64,000 nucleotides of DNA, taken from positions 2,644,700-2,708,699 of the forward strand of contig NZ_CP011382.1 of the NCBI RefSeq assembly GCF_000734895.2, written 5' to 3'. Origin of the DNA: Calothrix sp. 336/3. Its GTDB lineage: Bacteria > Cyanobacteriota > Cyanobacteriia > Cyanobacteriales > Nostocaceae. Both the position numbers and the translations under genes were made by a program. The notes under the pieces were generated by a model. That model was not told the DNA's origin and searched no databases. It saw only the letters and a program-made list of their open reading frames with translations. This document shows positions 17,145 to 26,609 of the stretch, piece after piece (within the stretch, counting starts at the first letter, position 1; each line of letters begins with the position of its first letter).

Positions 17145-19994
17145 ATGAAAAGATTAGTCTGTTGTCTGGTTGCTGCACATGGATGTTTGTTTGGATTAGT
17201 AACTTTGACTGCGAAGACTGCCAAGGGTGAGGTAAAAAATCAGCAGGAGCAATCGAATGTTTCTCGTACCCCTAGTTTTCTCTCCTCTGTATGGGTAATT
17301 AATCCTAGTCGTCAGGTAGAGCGACAGTCTTTTCTGTGGGTAGGAAAAGATGCTAAAAAATCTGGGCAACAGCCCTTGTTGATTGTGGGAAAAACTCCGG
17401 AAACGGTCAAGGAGAAGGTAGACACAATTACTCCAGGAGCGAAAAAAGATGATTTGCAACCTTTTGACAAGGTAGTGAAGGATACGCAGAAGTTGGAGGG
17501 GTTGTTTACTTTGTACCGAGATCCCCAGAAAAATAAAATTTATCTAGAGATTCAAGCAGAACAGTTAAACAAAAATTTCCTAGCAACAGCCACCCTAGAA
17601 TCAGGAACTGGGGAGAAAGGAATTTATAGTGGTATGCCCTTGCAGGACTTTCTATTTTACTTCCATCGGGTGCAAGACAACCTGCAATTTACGGTCAAAA
17701 ATGTGAATTTCCGGACAAAGGAAGACGATCCCCAAGGGCGATCGCTAGCTCGTTCCTTTAGTGATTCTGTGCTTTACAGCATCCCGATTAAAAGTATTCA
17801 CCCGCAACGCAAAACCTTATTGATTGACTTAGATGACTTACTATTACAAGATGTTGGGGGATTATCAGCTGGTTTGGGAATCACCGGCAGGTTAGAGCAA
17901 TCATACTTCGGTAGTGCTAAAACTTTTCCCCAAAATATCGAAGTTCAGTCGATTCTCAATTACAGTAGTAGCAGCAAAACAAATCCCCAAGAATCTATTA
18001 CTCTTGCCGATAATCGGGGATTTACCCTGAAAGTCCATTACAGTCTTTCCCAACTTCCAGAAAGTAACTATCGTCCTCGTTTAGCAGACGATCGCCTGGG
18101 TTATTTTCTCACCGCTTATCAAGATTTATCCAACAGCGATCGCGCTGAACCCTTCGTCAGATATATCAACCGTTGGCATTTAGAAAAACAAAATCCCACT
18201 GCGGCAATTTCCCCCCCGGTAAAACCCATCGTCTTTTGGATTGATAATGCTGTTCCCTACGAATACCGTGACGCAATTCGTGAAGGTGTATTAATGTGGA
18301 ACCAAGCATTTGCGAAAGCCGGTTTTCAGGATGCCATCCAAGTCAAGCAAATGCCAGATAATGCTAACTGGGATCCCGCAGATATTCGTTACAATACCAT
18401 TCGTTGGATTAATACCGTTGATGGTTATTTTGCCATGGGACCTTCCCGTGTCAACCCCCTAACGGGAGAAATTTTAGATGCGGACATTCTTGTAGATGCC
18501 AGTTTTGTCCGTCTGCTCCGCAGTGATTATGAACAAGTTGTTCAACCCAGTGAGAATCGTACCACCCTTTCAGCCATGATGCAGAATCGTTTGCTCTGCG
18601 CTCAAGGTTTGGGAACCAATCCAGGGAACACAGGTTTGACTGGGAAGCTCAACCGCATGGCAGGGGAGTATGATTTATGCTATGGCATGGAAGCCGCCAA
18701 TCAATTTGCCTTTGGTGCATTAGCATTATCTTTATTACAGGAAACACCAGCAAGTACAGTTCAAGTTAAAGATTATATTCATCAATATCTGCGCTTAATT
18801 ATCGCCCATGAAGTGGGGCATACCCTAGGATTACGGCATAATTTCCGAGGGAGTAATTTGTTACCACCCCAGGAGATGAACAATAAAGCGGTGAGTCAAC
18901 AAAAGGGTTTAAGTTCCTCGGTAATGGATTATATCCCCCCAAATATTGCCCCCCAGGGTAGCAAACAGGGAGATTATTTTCCCCAACAGGTGGGTGTCTA
19001 TGATCAATGGGCAATTCAGTATGGCTATACTCCCATTAATGCGACTTCTCCCATGGCAGAAAAAGCCGTGTTAAATAAGATTGCGGCGATGTCTGCCCAA
19101 AAACCAGAATTAAGTTACTCTACTGATGAGGATATCTACGACCTTGACCCCACTGCCGATGCTTGGGACAATAGCAACAACGTTTTAGAATATTCCCGAT
19201 GGCAATTGGATAATGCCCGTGTGATGTGGGATAGGTTAAATAAACGCTACCCTGCCCAGGGAGAAAGTTATAGTGATGTGCGGGAACGCTTTGGGACGGT
19301 TTTGGGGAATTATGTCCAAAATGTCTACTATATTTCTAAGTATATTGGAGGTCAATCTTTTTACCGCATACATGGCGGAAATTCCCAGGGGAAATTACCC
19401 TTTGCACCCATACCTGTTTCTCAGCAACGTCAAGCTTTAAAAAATCTGCATCAGTATGTTTTTGCAGAAGATGCTTGGAATTTTTCTCCAGAGTTATTGA
19501 ATAAATTAGCACCTTCACGATGGCGACATTGGGGAAGTAATCCCAAGGTGGGGCGGTTAGATTATCCAATTCATGATTTGGTGATATTCATGCAGGGAGC
19601 GGTTTTAGCTGATTTATTATCTGGCGATCGCCTTTCCCGTCTCAAGGATATTGAACTGAAGAGTTCCCCAGAGCAAGCTCTTAGCATACCAGAATTATTT
19701 ACTACGTTACAGGATAGTATTTGGACGGAGGTAGTTAAGCCGAAAAATAATAATATTAAAATTCCCAGCTTGCGGCGCGGCTTACAACGTCGATATCTCG
19801 ATATTTTAGCAGATATGGTGTTACGCAAGCAGAAAGTACCAGAAGATGCTCGCACCTTGGCTTGGTATAAATTGAAGCAGTTGAATCAAGAATTAGAAAA
19901 GGTAAAATCTGAGGATGAGTACACCAAAGCACATCTGATGGAAACCCGCGATCGCATCCAAAAGGTATTAGATGCACCCTTACAGGGGAATTGA
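17145..19994 (+). CDS. Secreted zinc-dependent metalloprotease (DUF5117/DUF5118 type)
   Basis: 949-residue protein with an N-terminal signal peptide (MKRLVCCLVAAHGCLFGLV...) for export to the periplasm or beyond. The zincin motif HEVGHTLGLRH at residues 555-565 supplies three His zinc ligands and the catalytic Glu. A following Met in SSVMDYIPP matches the metzincin Met-turn. Domain order: signal, DUF5118-like and DUF5117 segments (residues ~80-400, with the FYFHR and VRYINRWHLEK pieces), then the protease core and a helical C-terminus. Start is ATG 17145, preceded in frame by a TTG. Natural substrate unknown. Single gene with a long upstream spacer. Confidence 0.88.
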   Translation: MKRLVCCLVAAHGCLFGLVTLTAKTAKGEVKNQQEQSNVSRTPSFLSSVWVINPSRQVERQSFLWVGKDAKKSGQQPLLIVGKTPETVKEKVDTITPGAKKDDLQPFDKVVKDTQKLEGLFTLYRDPQKNKIYLEIQAEQLNKNFLATATLESGTGEKGIYSGMPLQDFLFYFHRVQDNLQFTVKNVNFRTKEDDPQGRSLARSFSDSVLYSIPIKSIHPQRKTLLIDLDDLLLQDVGGLSAGLGITGRLEQSYFGSAKTFPQNIEVQSILNYSSSSKTNPQESITLADNRGFTLKVHYSLSQLPESNYRPRLADDRLGYFLTAYQDLSNSDRAEPFVRYINRWHLEKQNPTAAISPPVKPIVFWIDNAVPYEYRDAIREGVLMWNQAFAKAGFQDAIQVKQMPDNANWDPADIRYNTIRWINTVDGYFAMGPSRVNPLTGEILDADILVDASFVRLLRSDYEQVVQPSENRTTLSAMMQNRLLCAQGLGTNPGNTGLTGKLNRMAGEYDLCYGMEAANQFAFGALALSLLQETPASTVQVKDYIHQYLRLIIAHEVGHTLGLRHNFRGSNLLPPQEMNNKAVSQQKGLSSSVMDYIPPNIAPQGSKQGDYFPQQVGVYDQWAIQYGYTPINATSPMAEKAVLNKIAAMSAQKPELSYSTDEDIYDLDPTADAWDNSNNVLEYSRWQLDNARVMWDRLNKRYPAQGESYSDVRERFGTVLGNYVQNVYYISKYIGGQSFYRIHGGNSQGKLPFAPIPVSQQRQALKNLHQYVFAEDAWNFSPELLNKLAPSRWRHWGSNPKVGRLDYPIHDLVIFMQGAVLADLLSGDRLSRLKDIELKSSPEQALSIPELFTTLQDSIWTEVVKPKNNNIKIPSLRRGLQRRYLDILADMVLRKQKVPEDARTLAWYKLKQLNQELEKVKSEDEYTKAHLMETRDRIQKVLDAPLQGN

Positions 19995-20112
19995 GAACAT
20001 CTGTACCAATACTTGCGGATAATGGATAACTAAATTTGGTCGATGGGTGATGGGTTTGAAAGTTTGTTAACAGAAAAACCTACACCCTCAAATCTTTTCC
20101 TCAGGGTATCAC

Positions 20113-20859
20113 CTACTGATTAGGCAAATTATCAGGATCTATACCGAGCGATCGCAAATATTCTGCTAATTGTTCAGCACGGAGTTTCTCTTGCTCTGCA
20201 CGGAGTTTCTCCTGCTCTGAACGGAGTTTCTCCTGCTCGGCAATTTCCTCTGGTAGCCAATAACGGTGATAATGCTCGTCATACCAAAATAGCAACTCTT
20301 GGTGAATACCACCAAATACACCTCGGTATCTACCAATCCCTAAACCAATTTCTGGCATCCAATAGGGTTCACCGATTTGTAATTCATATTCCTGATTGAC
20401 TAACTTATAAACTTCAAAGGGTTGATGCTGATCGCGTCGCCAAAACTCCGGGTTATAAATCACATAATACAACACACCCAACTGGGCGTAAATTGCCATT
20501 TTCTCCTCATATTCACCACCAGGAGAATGGGAAACCATTTCTAATGTCATCATGGGAACAACTTCATTCTCTTCCCACACTGCATAACTGCGGCGAGATT
20601 TTCCCCCTTTTTTCCGTTCCACTCCCAAACTTAAAAAACCGTCAGGAACTACAGGAACCCTAGGATTAACTCCGGTAGTATGGTAGATTGCCATATCTAC
20701 ACCAAAATACCAATCCATACGATTTGCCCAAATGGAACTCAATAGGAAAAATAGGAAATTGGGTAGAAAATTTTGGTCTTCATTATCCACGGGAGTATCA
20801 TCAGAACAGGGTAGTTCTTCAGTGCTTGGTAACGCGATTTTGAGATGGTCAGATAACAT
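20113..20859 (-). CDS. Uma2 family (DUF820) putative endonuclease with coiled-coil tail
   Basis: Full-length member of the large cyanobacterial Uma2 family, a PD-(D/E)XK-like nuclease fold whose role is unsettled. The nuclease region shows VVPDGFLSLG, then VPMMTLEMVSHSPGGEYEEKMAIYAQLGVLYYVIYNP: the acidic residue and Glu of the ExV-type active site, and the Lys in EEKM. The C-terminus carries three near-perfect repeats of the heptad-like unit EQEKLRAEQEKLR, a coiled coil, ending RSLGIDPDNLP as in many family members. Start ATG 20859; a GTG is the codon before it. A broken relative is found next to nagB. Confidence 0.85.
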   Translation of the reverse strand: MLSDHLKIALPSTEELPCSDDTPVDNEDQNFLPNFLFFLLSSIWANRMDWYFGVDMAIYHTTGVNPRVPVVPDGFLSLGVERKKGGKSRRSYAVWEENEVVPMMTLEMVSHSPGGEYEEKMAIYAQLGVLYYVIYNPEFWRRDQHQPFEVYKLVNQEYELQIGEPYWMPEIGLGIGRYRGVFGGIHQELLFWYDEHYHRYWLPEEIAEQEKLRSEQEKLRAEQEKLRAEQLAEYLRSLGIDPDNLPNQ

Positions 20860-20948
20860 CACCCTAATCTCTATGGCGTTGGTTCGGTTAATTATATCAT
20901 ATGAGTATCCATATCTTATCTGTTGCTTACCTAGCCAAGTAAATAACT

Positions 20949-21560
20949 ATGTCATATAGCGACTTTAAAACCCTTGAGAAGGTAATCAGTGATTTCCATC
21001 TTACCTGGGAGGAAAGTCATAATTTATTTGCTCAAGTAACTTCAGTTCAAGCATCTCAACGCTTGCAAGAAACTCTGGAAGAAACCGTAGAATTAGCTAC
21101 TAATATTAGTACTGAAAAAGCTAGGTCAGAATTAATTATCACTCCTATTCTACTAGAAGTAAGAAGAATATTTCCCGGACACATTGGCTTATTTTCTGGA
21201 AGTTCCTTTAATGTTGATGAAACCAAAGGATTAAATGGTGTATGTGGTTTTATCCTTACAGCTTCCGCGAATCAACTATTAATTACTGCCCCAGTGATGA
21301 CGGTGGTGGAAGCCAAAGATAATGATATTAAGTTAGGTTTGGGGCAATGTGTTGCGGAAATGCTGGCAGCGCAAATATTTAATGAACGTCAAGGAAAACT
21401 AGGGAAAATCTATGGTGTAGTTTCAGCTGGTACTTTGTGGAAGTTTATGAGTCTAGAAGCACAAACTATCAAAATTGATAGAACTGAATACTTTATAGCC
21501 CAACTAGATAAAATTTTGGGAATTTTAGTACAACCTTTTAAAGATATTATTTTAGAATGA
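20949..21560 (+). CDS. Hypothetical protein with PD-(D/E)XK-like signature
   Basis: 203-residue soluble protein. I recognise a cyanobacterial family pattern but not a characterised function. The segment SELIITPILLEVRR, then GFILTASAN and VVEAKDNDIKLGLGQCVAEMLAAQIF, follows the order expected for a restriction-endonuclease-like core: an early acidic residue, then ExK (EAK), then a Gln-bearing helix. The C-terminal strand YGVVSAGTLWKFM also fits that fold. It may be a stand-alone nuclease or a degenerate relative. Divergent from the Uma2 gene with only 89 bases between starts. Confidence 0.7.
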   Translation: MSYSDFKTLEKVISDFHLTWEESHNLFAQVTSVQASQRLQETLEETVELATNISTEKARSELIITPILLEVRRIFPGHIGLFSGSSFNVDETKGLNGVCGFILTASANQLLITAPVMTVVEAKDNDIKLGLGQCVAEMLAAQIFNERQGKLGKIYGVVSAGTLWKFMSLEAQTIKIDRTEYFIAQLDKILGILVQPFKDIILE

Positions 21561-21624
21561 GTAATGAGTAGCGAGATTAATTTGCCAGTCAAAGTTACCC
21601 TGGCGATCGCCCCAGAAAAAAGCC

Positions 21625-21656
21625 TTGACTCTCCAGTTAGCTGGAGAGTATAAAAT
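21625..21656 (+). promoter_or_regulatory. MerR-family-type operator/promoter before the DUF305 gene
   Basis: A TTGACT -35 box (21625-21630) is followed by a perfect 9-bp dyad, ACTCTCCAG (21628-21636) and CTGGAGAGT (21641-21649), around the centre TTAG. TAAAAT at 21651-21656 gives a 20-bp spacer; an overlapping TATAAA gives 18. A dyad inside an overlong spacer is the hallmark of CueR/ZntR/MerR-activated promoters. The ATG follows 44 bases later. No MerR-family gene lies in the window. Confidence 0.72.
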
Positions 21657-21699
21657 CAAAATATTCAACCAAAATCATATCCTGATAAAAATTAAACCT

Positions 21700-22407
21700 A
21701 TGTCAGCTATCCAATTCAAAAATACTTTTCTTGCTGCCACCTTGGCGATCGCGTCTTTAACAGCAACATCTTTACTCACCTCTTGCACAACTGGGAATGA
21801 TAAGCAAGCTCAAGCTTCTAATTCCACAGAAGTATCAAATAAACAAGTATCAAATAAACAGCATGGCAACATGCATCACAACACCAATATGAATCATCAT
21901 AATATGGATTTGGGTCCTGGTGATGCTAGCTATGATTTACGATTCATCGATGGCATGATTCCCCATCATGAAGGAGCTGTAGTCATGGCAAAAGATGCCT
22001 TAAAAAAATCCAAACGCCCAGAAATTAAAAAGCTAGCCAATGCCATTATTAAAGCCCAAGACAAGGAAATTAGTGAACTGAAAACATGGCGCAAAGCATG
22101 GTATCCCCAAGCACCAAAAGCAGCTCAAGCATGGAATCAGGGGATGAAACACATGATGGCAATGTCTAGCGAACACATGAAAATGATGCGGATGGATATG
22201 GATTTGGGTAATAGTGATGCTGAGTTTGATTTACGCTTTATCAATGCCATGATTCCTCACCATGAAGGTGCTGTAGTGATGGCAAAAGATGCTTTAAATA
22301 AGTCAAAACGTCCCCAGATTCAAAAACTTGCCAATGCCATTATTTCTTCCCAGGAGGCAGAAATTAAGCAGATGCAGCAATGGCGCAAAAATTGGTACGG
22401 GAAGTAA
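21700..22407 (+). CDS. DUF305 lipoprotein with two tandem DUF305 domains
   Basis: Exported lipoprotein. The signal peptide ends in the lipobox LLTSC about 28 residues in. A His/Met-rich linker (HGNMHHNTNMNHHNM) follows, then two DUF305 units, each with the ferritin-like motif MIPHHEGAVVMAKDAL and ending in a Trp-Arg-x-x-W helix. The two units are close to 65% alike by eye, separated by another Met/His-rich stretch (MKHMMAMSSEHMKMMRMDM). DUF305 proteins are often linked to copper handling, and the Met/His content fits metal binding. The upstream MerR-type promoter supports metal-induced expression. Start is ATG 21700; the frame further upstream lies inside the promoter. Confidence 0.9.
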   Translation: MSAIQFKNTFLAATLAIASLTATSLLTSCTTGNDKQAQASNSTEVSNKQVSNKQHGNMHHNTNMNHHNMDLGPGDASYDLRFIDGMIPHHEGAVVMAKDALKKSKRPEIKKLANAIIKAQDKEISELKTWRKAWYPQAPKAAQAWNQGMKHMMAMSSEHMKMMRMDMDLGNSDAEFDLRFINAMIPHHEGAVVMAKDALNKSKRPQIQKLANAIISSQEAEIKQMQQWRKNWYGK

Positions 22408-22555
22408 GTAAATCAATTAGCTGCAATAATTTGAGGTAGACTTGAGGCTAAGTTATTTTGCCAAGTACCAGAATGGAATCGTAAATTCCAGGGTTGTCTG
22501 CATAATTAAAACAGGCGATCGCGAGTTCTATCACCACAGCAGAAGCTCCATGACT

Positions 22556-22601
22556 GCGATAGAACTCCGTTTCGCTAGGCGATAGAACTCCGTTCCGCTG
22601 C
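22556..22601. repeat. Two 23-bp tandem repeats
   Basis: The unit beginning GCGATAGAACTCCGTT occurs at 22556-22578 and 22579-22601 with two or three differences, followed by a GCGATCGC octamer. A short dispersed repeat typical of cyanobacterial spacers, between convergent genes. Confidence 0.6.
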
Positions 22602-22637
22602 GCGATCGCCATCTATCAAATAACTTCTAGATAAATT

Positions 22638-23381
22638 CTAGTTTCTTAATGCCCGCATAAACCGTTGTAAACTGCGAAACATACTGGGCTTTTTACCTGG
22701 AATAGCTGCTACGCTTTCTCCAGTTTCGGCGGGTTGCCCCTTAGCTAAAATCAGATCAATTTCATCACCGGAGGGTTTCTTCGGTAACTCGGTAATTTTT
22801 TCGTAATCACCATTATTTTCAATCCAAACTTCCCACATCCCCGGATAGCAGCGAAATACTGCCGCTTCTTCAAAAATAGGGCGTAAATAATAACAAGGTT
22901 CGATGGTGTCAAGGAAACGTTTACGGGTTTGTCGTGCAGTGTAACCAATACCTACAGTTCCCGCATCTTCCAGCCGGGGATTTAACATGATATAGGGGCG
23001 ATCGCCCATGCTTTCACAGATTTTTTCTAACTGCGGTACTTCTACAGAAGTGGGAGAGACAAAGAAAAATAACTCATCCTCTGGTTGTACCTTGGATTGA
23101 ATCGAAGCTGCCCTACCAGTACCAATATCTTGGATTTTAAATGATATATCTCCCCAATCACGACGGGCAAGTCCCGCAGCCCCAGCATCGGCAAAAAATA
23201 CCTTGAGTTTCTCACCATATTCCCCAAAAATCGGCAAAAATTCCTTTGCCACGGGCATAATTTTCAATTCGGGAAATAATAAATCGATTTGTAATCTGGT
23301 ATAGCCATCTGCTAAAGCTGCTTGGGTAGCTGCCTGTGCTTGGGCGATCGCGTCTTCTAAAGTTTTAGGAAGTTCAGTCAT
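22638..23381 (-). CDS. DUF1995 family protein
   Basis: About 247 residues. The N-terminal MTELPKTLEDAIAQAQAAT and the core YTRLQIDLLFPELKIMPVAKEFLP match DUF1995, a family conserved in cyanobacteria and plastids (LPA3-like proteins tied to photosystem II assembly in plants). Later landmarks are FVSPTSVEVPQLEKIC, PYIMLNPRLED and a C-terminal GMWEVWIENNGDY strand. Biochemical role in cyanobacteria is not established. I start at ATG 23381 because the 14 residues encoded upstream do not look like the family's N-terminus. It lies about 130 bases downstream of the cysteine desulfurase gene on the same strand. Confidence 0.85.
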   Translation of the reverse strand: MTELPKTLEDAIAQAQAATQAALADGYTRLQIDLLFPELKIMPVAKEFLPIFGEYGEKLKVFFADAGAAGLARRDWGDISFKIQDIGTGRAASIQSKVQPEDELFFFVSPTSVEVPQLEKICESMGDRPYIMLNPRLEDAGTVGIGYTARQTRKRFLDTIEPCYYLRPIFEEAAVFRCYPGMWEVWIENNGDYEKITELPKKPSGDEIDLILAKGQPAETGESVAAIPGKKPSMFRSLQRFMRALRN

Positions 23382-23509
23382 AGGAATGGGTAATACTTGC
23401 CGTGAGCGACTTTTAGCGAGCAAAGCCGAGGTAAGTAGAATCGGGAAAGGGGAAAAAGGGAATCAATAACAAATATTTCTCCCTTCTGTCTCCTACTCCC
23501 CGAATCTCT

Positions 23510-24679
23510 TTAACGACTAAAAACTAATTCTACAGGGGCGAGTCGTTCCAAAACTTGTTGCAAAACAATTGCAGCCCAATCAATATCAGTTTCGGCAGTA
23601 TAACGCCCTAAAGTCAGACGAATTCCGGCTTTTGCGGCTTTTTCTGTATACCCCATCGCCAAGAGTACGGGGCTAGGAGTAGCTTTACCACTGTTACAAG
23701 CTGCCCCTGCACTGATGCCAATACCTGCCCGATTTAACTCCCGTACCAGGTTTCTGCCATTGACTTTATTTCCATCCGCTTGCTCTAAACAGAAACTGAC
23801 ATGGTGGGGTAAACGCTGCATTAAGTCACCTGTGGGCACTAAACCAGGAATATGGGCTAAGTTAGCAAACAGGCGATCGCGCAATTCAATTAATCTCGGT
23901 GTTTCCGTGGATAATTCCTGTGCTGCTAATTCTGCTGCTACCCCAAATCCAGCAATAATTGGTACAGCCTGGGTTCCCGAACGTAAACGATTCTCCTGCC
24001 CTCCTCCCAATATCAACGGCATCAAGTTCACTCCAGGACGGACATACAGCGCCCCTGCCCCCTGAGGACCATAGATTTTATGGCTAGAGATACTCAGTAA
24101 ATCTACTGGCAATGCTTGTACATCTATCGGTAAACGTCCCACCGCTTGGACGGCATCAGTATGAAATAATACACCAAAGCTGCGGGCAATATTCCCCAAT
24201 TCTTCAATGGGTTGAACGGTTCCGACTTCACTTTGCCCGTAAATTACCGAGACTAAAACCGTATTTTCTTGTAAGGCGGCTGTTAAATCTAGAGGGTTGA
24301 CTCTGCCCATGGTATCCACTGGCAAGCGCGTCACTTCCCAACCGGATGCTTCTAATAACTGTGCAGGTTCAGAAATAGCTGAATGCTCAACAGCAGAAAT
24401 AATTATGTGCTGAGGTTCCCGGTAAAGTCGGGCTACACCCATAATTGCCAGGTTATCAGCTTCCGTACCCCCAGAGGTGAAAATAATTGAGTCTGGATCG
24501 GCTGCATTCAGCAATGATGCAACTTGCATCCTCGCTAACTCTATAACTGTAGCTGCCCGCTCACCCCATTCGTGGAGGCTAGAAGGGTTGCCCCACTGTT
24601 GAGTCAAAACTGCTTGGATTGCGGCGATCACTTCCGGGCGCGTGGGAGTCGTGGCACTGTAATCTAAATAAACTTGCAT
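23510..24679 (-). CDS. Cysteine desulfurase (NifS/IscS-like)
   Basis: PLP enzyme that takes sulfur from cysteine for Fe-S clusters and thiolation. From ATG 24679 the protein is 389 residues and starts MQVYLDYSATTP, the family's typical N-terminus. The PLP lysine is K201 in SSHKIYGPQGAG, the cofactor-contact HTDAVQA is present, and the mobile active-site Cys lies in GAACNSGKATPSPVL. The loop before it reads YGQSEVGT where many IscS proteins have NNEVGT. Not next to other isc/suf genes. Which of the cyanobacterial paralogues this is cannot be settled here. Confidence 0.92.
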   Translation of the reverse strand: MQVYLDYSATTPTRPEVIAAIQAVLTQQWGNPSSLHEWGERAATVIELARMQVASLLNAADPDSIIFTSGGTEADNLAIMGVARLYREPQHIIISAVEHSAISEPAQLLEASGWEVTRLPVDTMGRVNPLDLTAALQENTVLVSVIYGQSEVGTVQPIEELGNIARSFGVLFHTDAVQAVGRLPIDVQALPVDLLSISSHKIYGPQGAGALYVRPGVNLMPLILGGGQENRLRSGTQAVPIIAGFGVAAELAAQELSTETPRLIELRDRLFANLAHIPGLVPTGDLMQRLPHHVSFCLEQADGNKVNGRNLVRELNRAGIGISAGAACNSGKATPSPVLLAMGYTEKAAKAGIRLTLGRYTAETDIDWAAIVLQQVLERLAPVELVFSR

Positions 24680-24831
24680 ATTATCTCCATAAAACACCCT
24701 GGGCAACAGGCTGCCTCTATATTTCAGGATATACAGATAATCTTGCGAATAGTGGACATTTCGCTGTGGAAAAACTTCACACTTGGGGAATTATAAATTT
24801 GTCAAACTACATCTACTTTTAGCAAAATCCC

Positions 24832-26463
24832 GTGCCCCTTTTCCCTGTCCCTAAACATTTTCATTGTATCTTTTTATTACTGATTTCCTTGACGGCTTGT
24901 CAATCTGCCCAATCCCAGAATCAAAAGCTACAACCCCTACCCCAGGATACGTTAGTACAAGTTTACTTTAATCATTCCCAGGCAGGAGAATATCAAGAAC
25001 CCTACAGAGAAAAAAAGCGCCCAGGGGACAATTTAGAACAGCACATCATTGATACAATTTCCCAGGCACAATCAACAGTTGATATTGCCGTACAAGAATT
25101 CAAATTACCCAAAATTGCCCAAGCGTTAGTAGCCAAGCAAGCATCTGGGGTGAAAGTTCGCGTCATTTTAGAAAATACCTATAACCGTTCTGGGAGTGAT
25201 TTTACTCCTGAAGAATTAACGAAATTGACACCTAGAGAAAAAGCACGTTATCAAGAATTCACAAAATTTATCGATATCAATAATGATGGTAAAATTAGCC
25301 CCCAGGAAATCCAACAAAGAGATGCATTGATGATTTTGCGTCAAGGGAAAGTCCCAATTATTGACGATAAAAAGGATGGTTCTAGGGGTAGTGATTTAAT
25401 GCATCACAAATTTGTGATTGTCGATAATCGTTATGTGATCATTACCTCTAGTAATTTCACCCTCAGTGATATTCATGGAGACTTTTCTAATCCCAGTAGT
25501 TTAGGAAATGCCAATAATTTAGTCAAAATAGACAGTTCAGAGGTGGCAGCAATTTTCACCCAAGAATTTAATCTCATGTGGGGAGAAAAACAGGCAAATC
25601 AAAATCATTCTGGCAGTAAATTTGGCTTAAAAAAACCTCAGCGTTCACCTCAAACCATCTCCCTAGGAAATAATAAAATTACTATCAACTTTTCTCCCAC
25701 ATCTCCCACCCAACCCTGGATAGAAAGTAGTAATGGTTTAATTGGCGAGAATCTCAAAACTGCCAGTCAGTCTGTAGATATGGCATTATTTGTCTTTTCC
25801 GAACAAAAGTTAGCCAATATTTTAGGTAGTCAACAGCAAAAATCCGTCAAAATTCGTGCCCTCATCGAGCCACAATTCGCCTATCGCAATTATAGTGAAG
25901 CGCTGGATATGATGGGGGTTGCCCTCGGCGATAAATGTCGATATGAATTAGATAATCAACCTTGGAAAAATCCCATCACCACCGTTGGTGTACCTTCCTT
26001 GCAACCAGGAGATTTACTACATCATAAATTTGCCGTTTTGGATGGGAAAATCGTGATTACAGGCTCCCACAACTGGTCAGAAGCCGCCAACTCTAGCAAT
26101 GACGAAAGCGTACTCATTATCGAAAATCCCACCGTTGCAGCCCATTTTCACCGGGAATTCGAGCGATTATATCAACAAGCCAAACTGGGTGTTCCCCAAG
26201 CAATTCAAGCCAAAAGCACCCAACAACAAAAACAATGTGGGGTGATTAAATCACGCACCACTCAAGAATCCTTCCAAATTGTTAATTTAAATACTGCTAC
26301 AGCCACAGAATTAGCCACCCTCCCAGGAGTTGGTGAGAAACTAGCACAGAAGATAATAATTACCCGTCAACAACGAAAATTTACATCCTTAGCAGATGTG
26401 GAAAGAGTACCAGGAGTGGGGAAAAAGATGTTAATTAAATGGGGCGATCGCGCAAAGCTGTAA
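24832..26463 (+). CDS. Phospholipase D-like lipoprotein with EF-hand loop and helix-hairpin-helix tail
   Basis: 543 residues, GTG start. The N-terminal hydrophobic segment ends in the lipobox LTAC (Cys23), so it is probably a membrane-anchored lipoprotein. Two HKD motifs define a PLD-superfamily phosphodiesterase/nuclease: HHKFVIVD (residues 191-198) with SSNFT, and HHKFAVLD (397-404) with GSHNWSE. Between the first domain's strands sits DINNDGKISPQE (148-159), a perfect canonical EF-hand calcium loop. The C-terminus (483-541) holds two helix-hairpin-helix units, LPGVGEKLAQKII and VPGVGKKM, of the ComEA DNA-binding type. Together these suggest an exported, possibly calcium-responsive DNA-acting enzyme. 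Confidence 0.85.
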   Translation: MPLFPVPKHFHCIFLLLISLTACQSAQSQNQKLQPLPQDTLVQVYFNHSQAGEYQEPYREKKRPGDNLEQHIIDTISQAQSTVDIAVQEFKLPKIAQALVAKQASGVKVRVILENTYNRSGSDFTPEELTKLTPREKARYQEFTKFIDINNDGKISPQEIQQRDALMILRQGKVPIIDDKKDGSRGSDLMHHKFVIVDNRYVIITSSNFTLSDIHGDFSNPSSLGNANNLVKIDSSEVAAIFTQEFNLMWGEKQANQNHSGSKFGLKKPQRSPQTISLGNNKITINFSPTSPTQPWIESSNGLIGENLKTASQSVDMALFVFSEQKLANILGSQQQKSVKIRALIEPQFAYRNYSEALDMMGVALGDKCRYELDNQPWKNPITTVGVPSLQPGDLLHHKFAVLDGKIVITGSHNWSEAANSSNDESVLIIENPTVAAHFHREFERLYQQAKLGVPQAIQAKSTQQQKQCGVIKSRTTQESFQIVNLNTATATELATLPGVGEKLAQKIIITRQQRKFTSLADVERVPGVGKKMLIKWGDRAKL

Positions 26464-26609
26464 CTAGTCATATAGCTATTTTTTGAGCTTCAGAACCTCG
26501 ACTTCTGGCATAATTCGGGGTTCTTTTTCTCATATCATGTTCCCTTCGTCGCTTTCCCCCAGGGAGTAAAGCAATACCATCAGGACTTACGCAAGGACTA
26601 CGCATTAAC

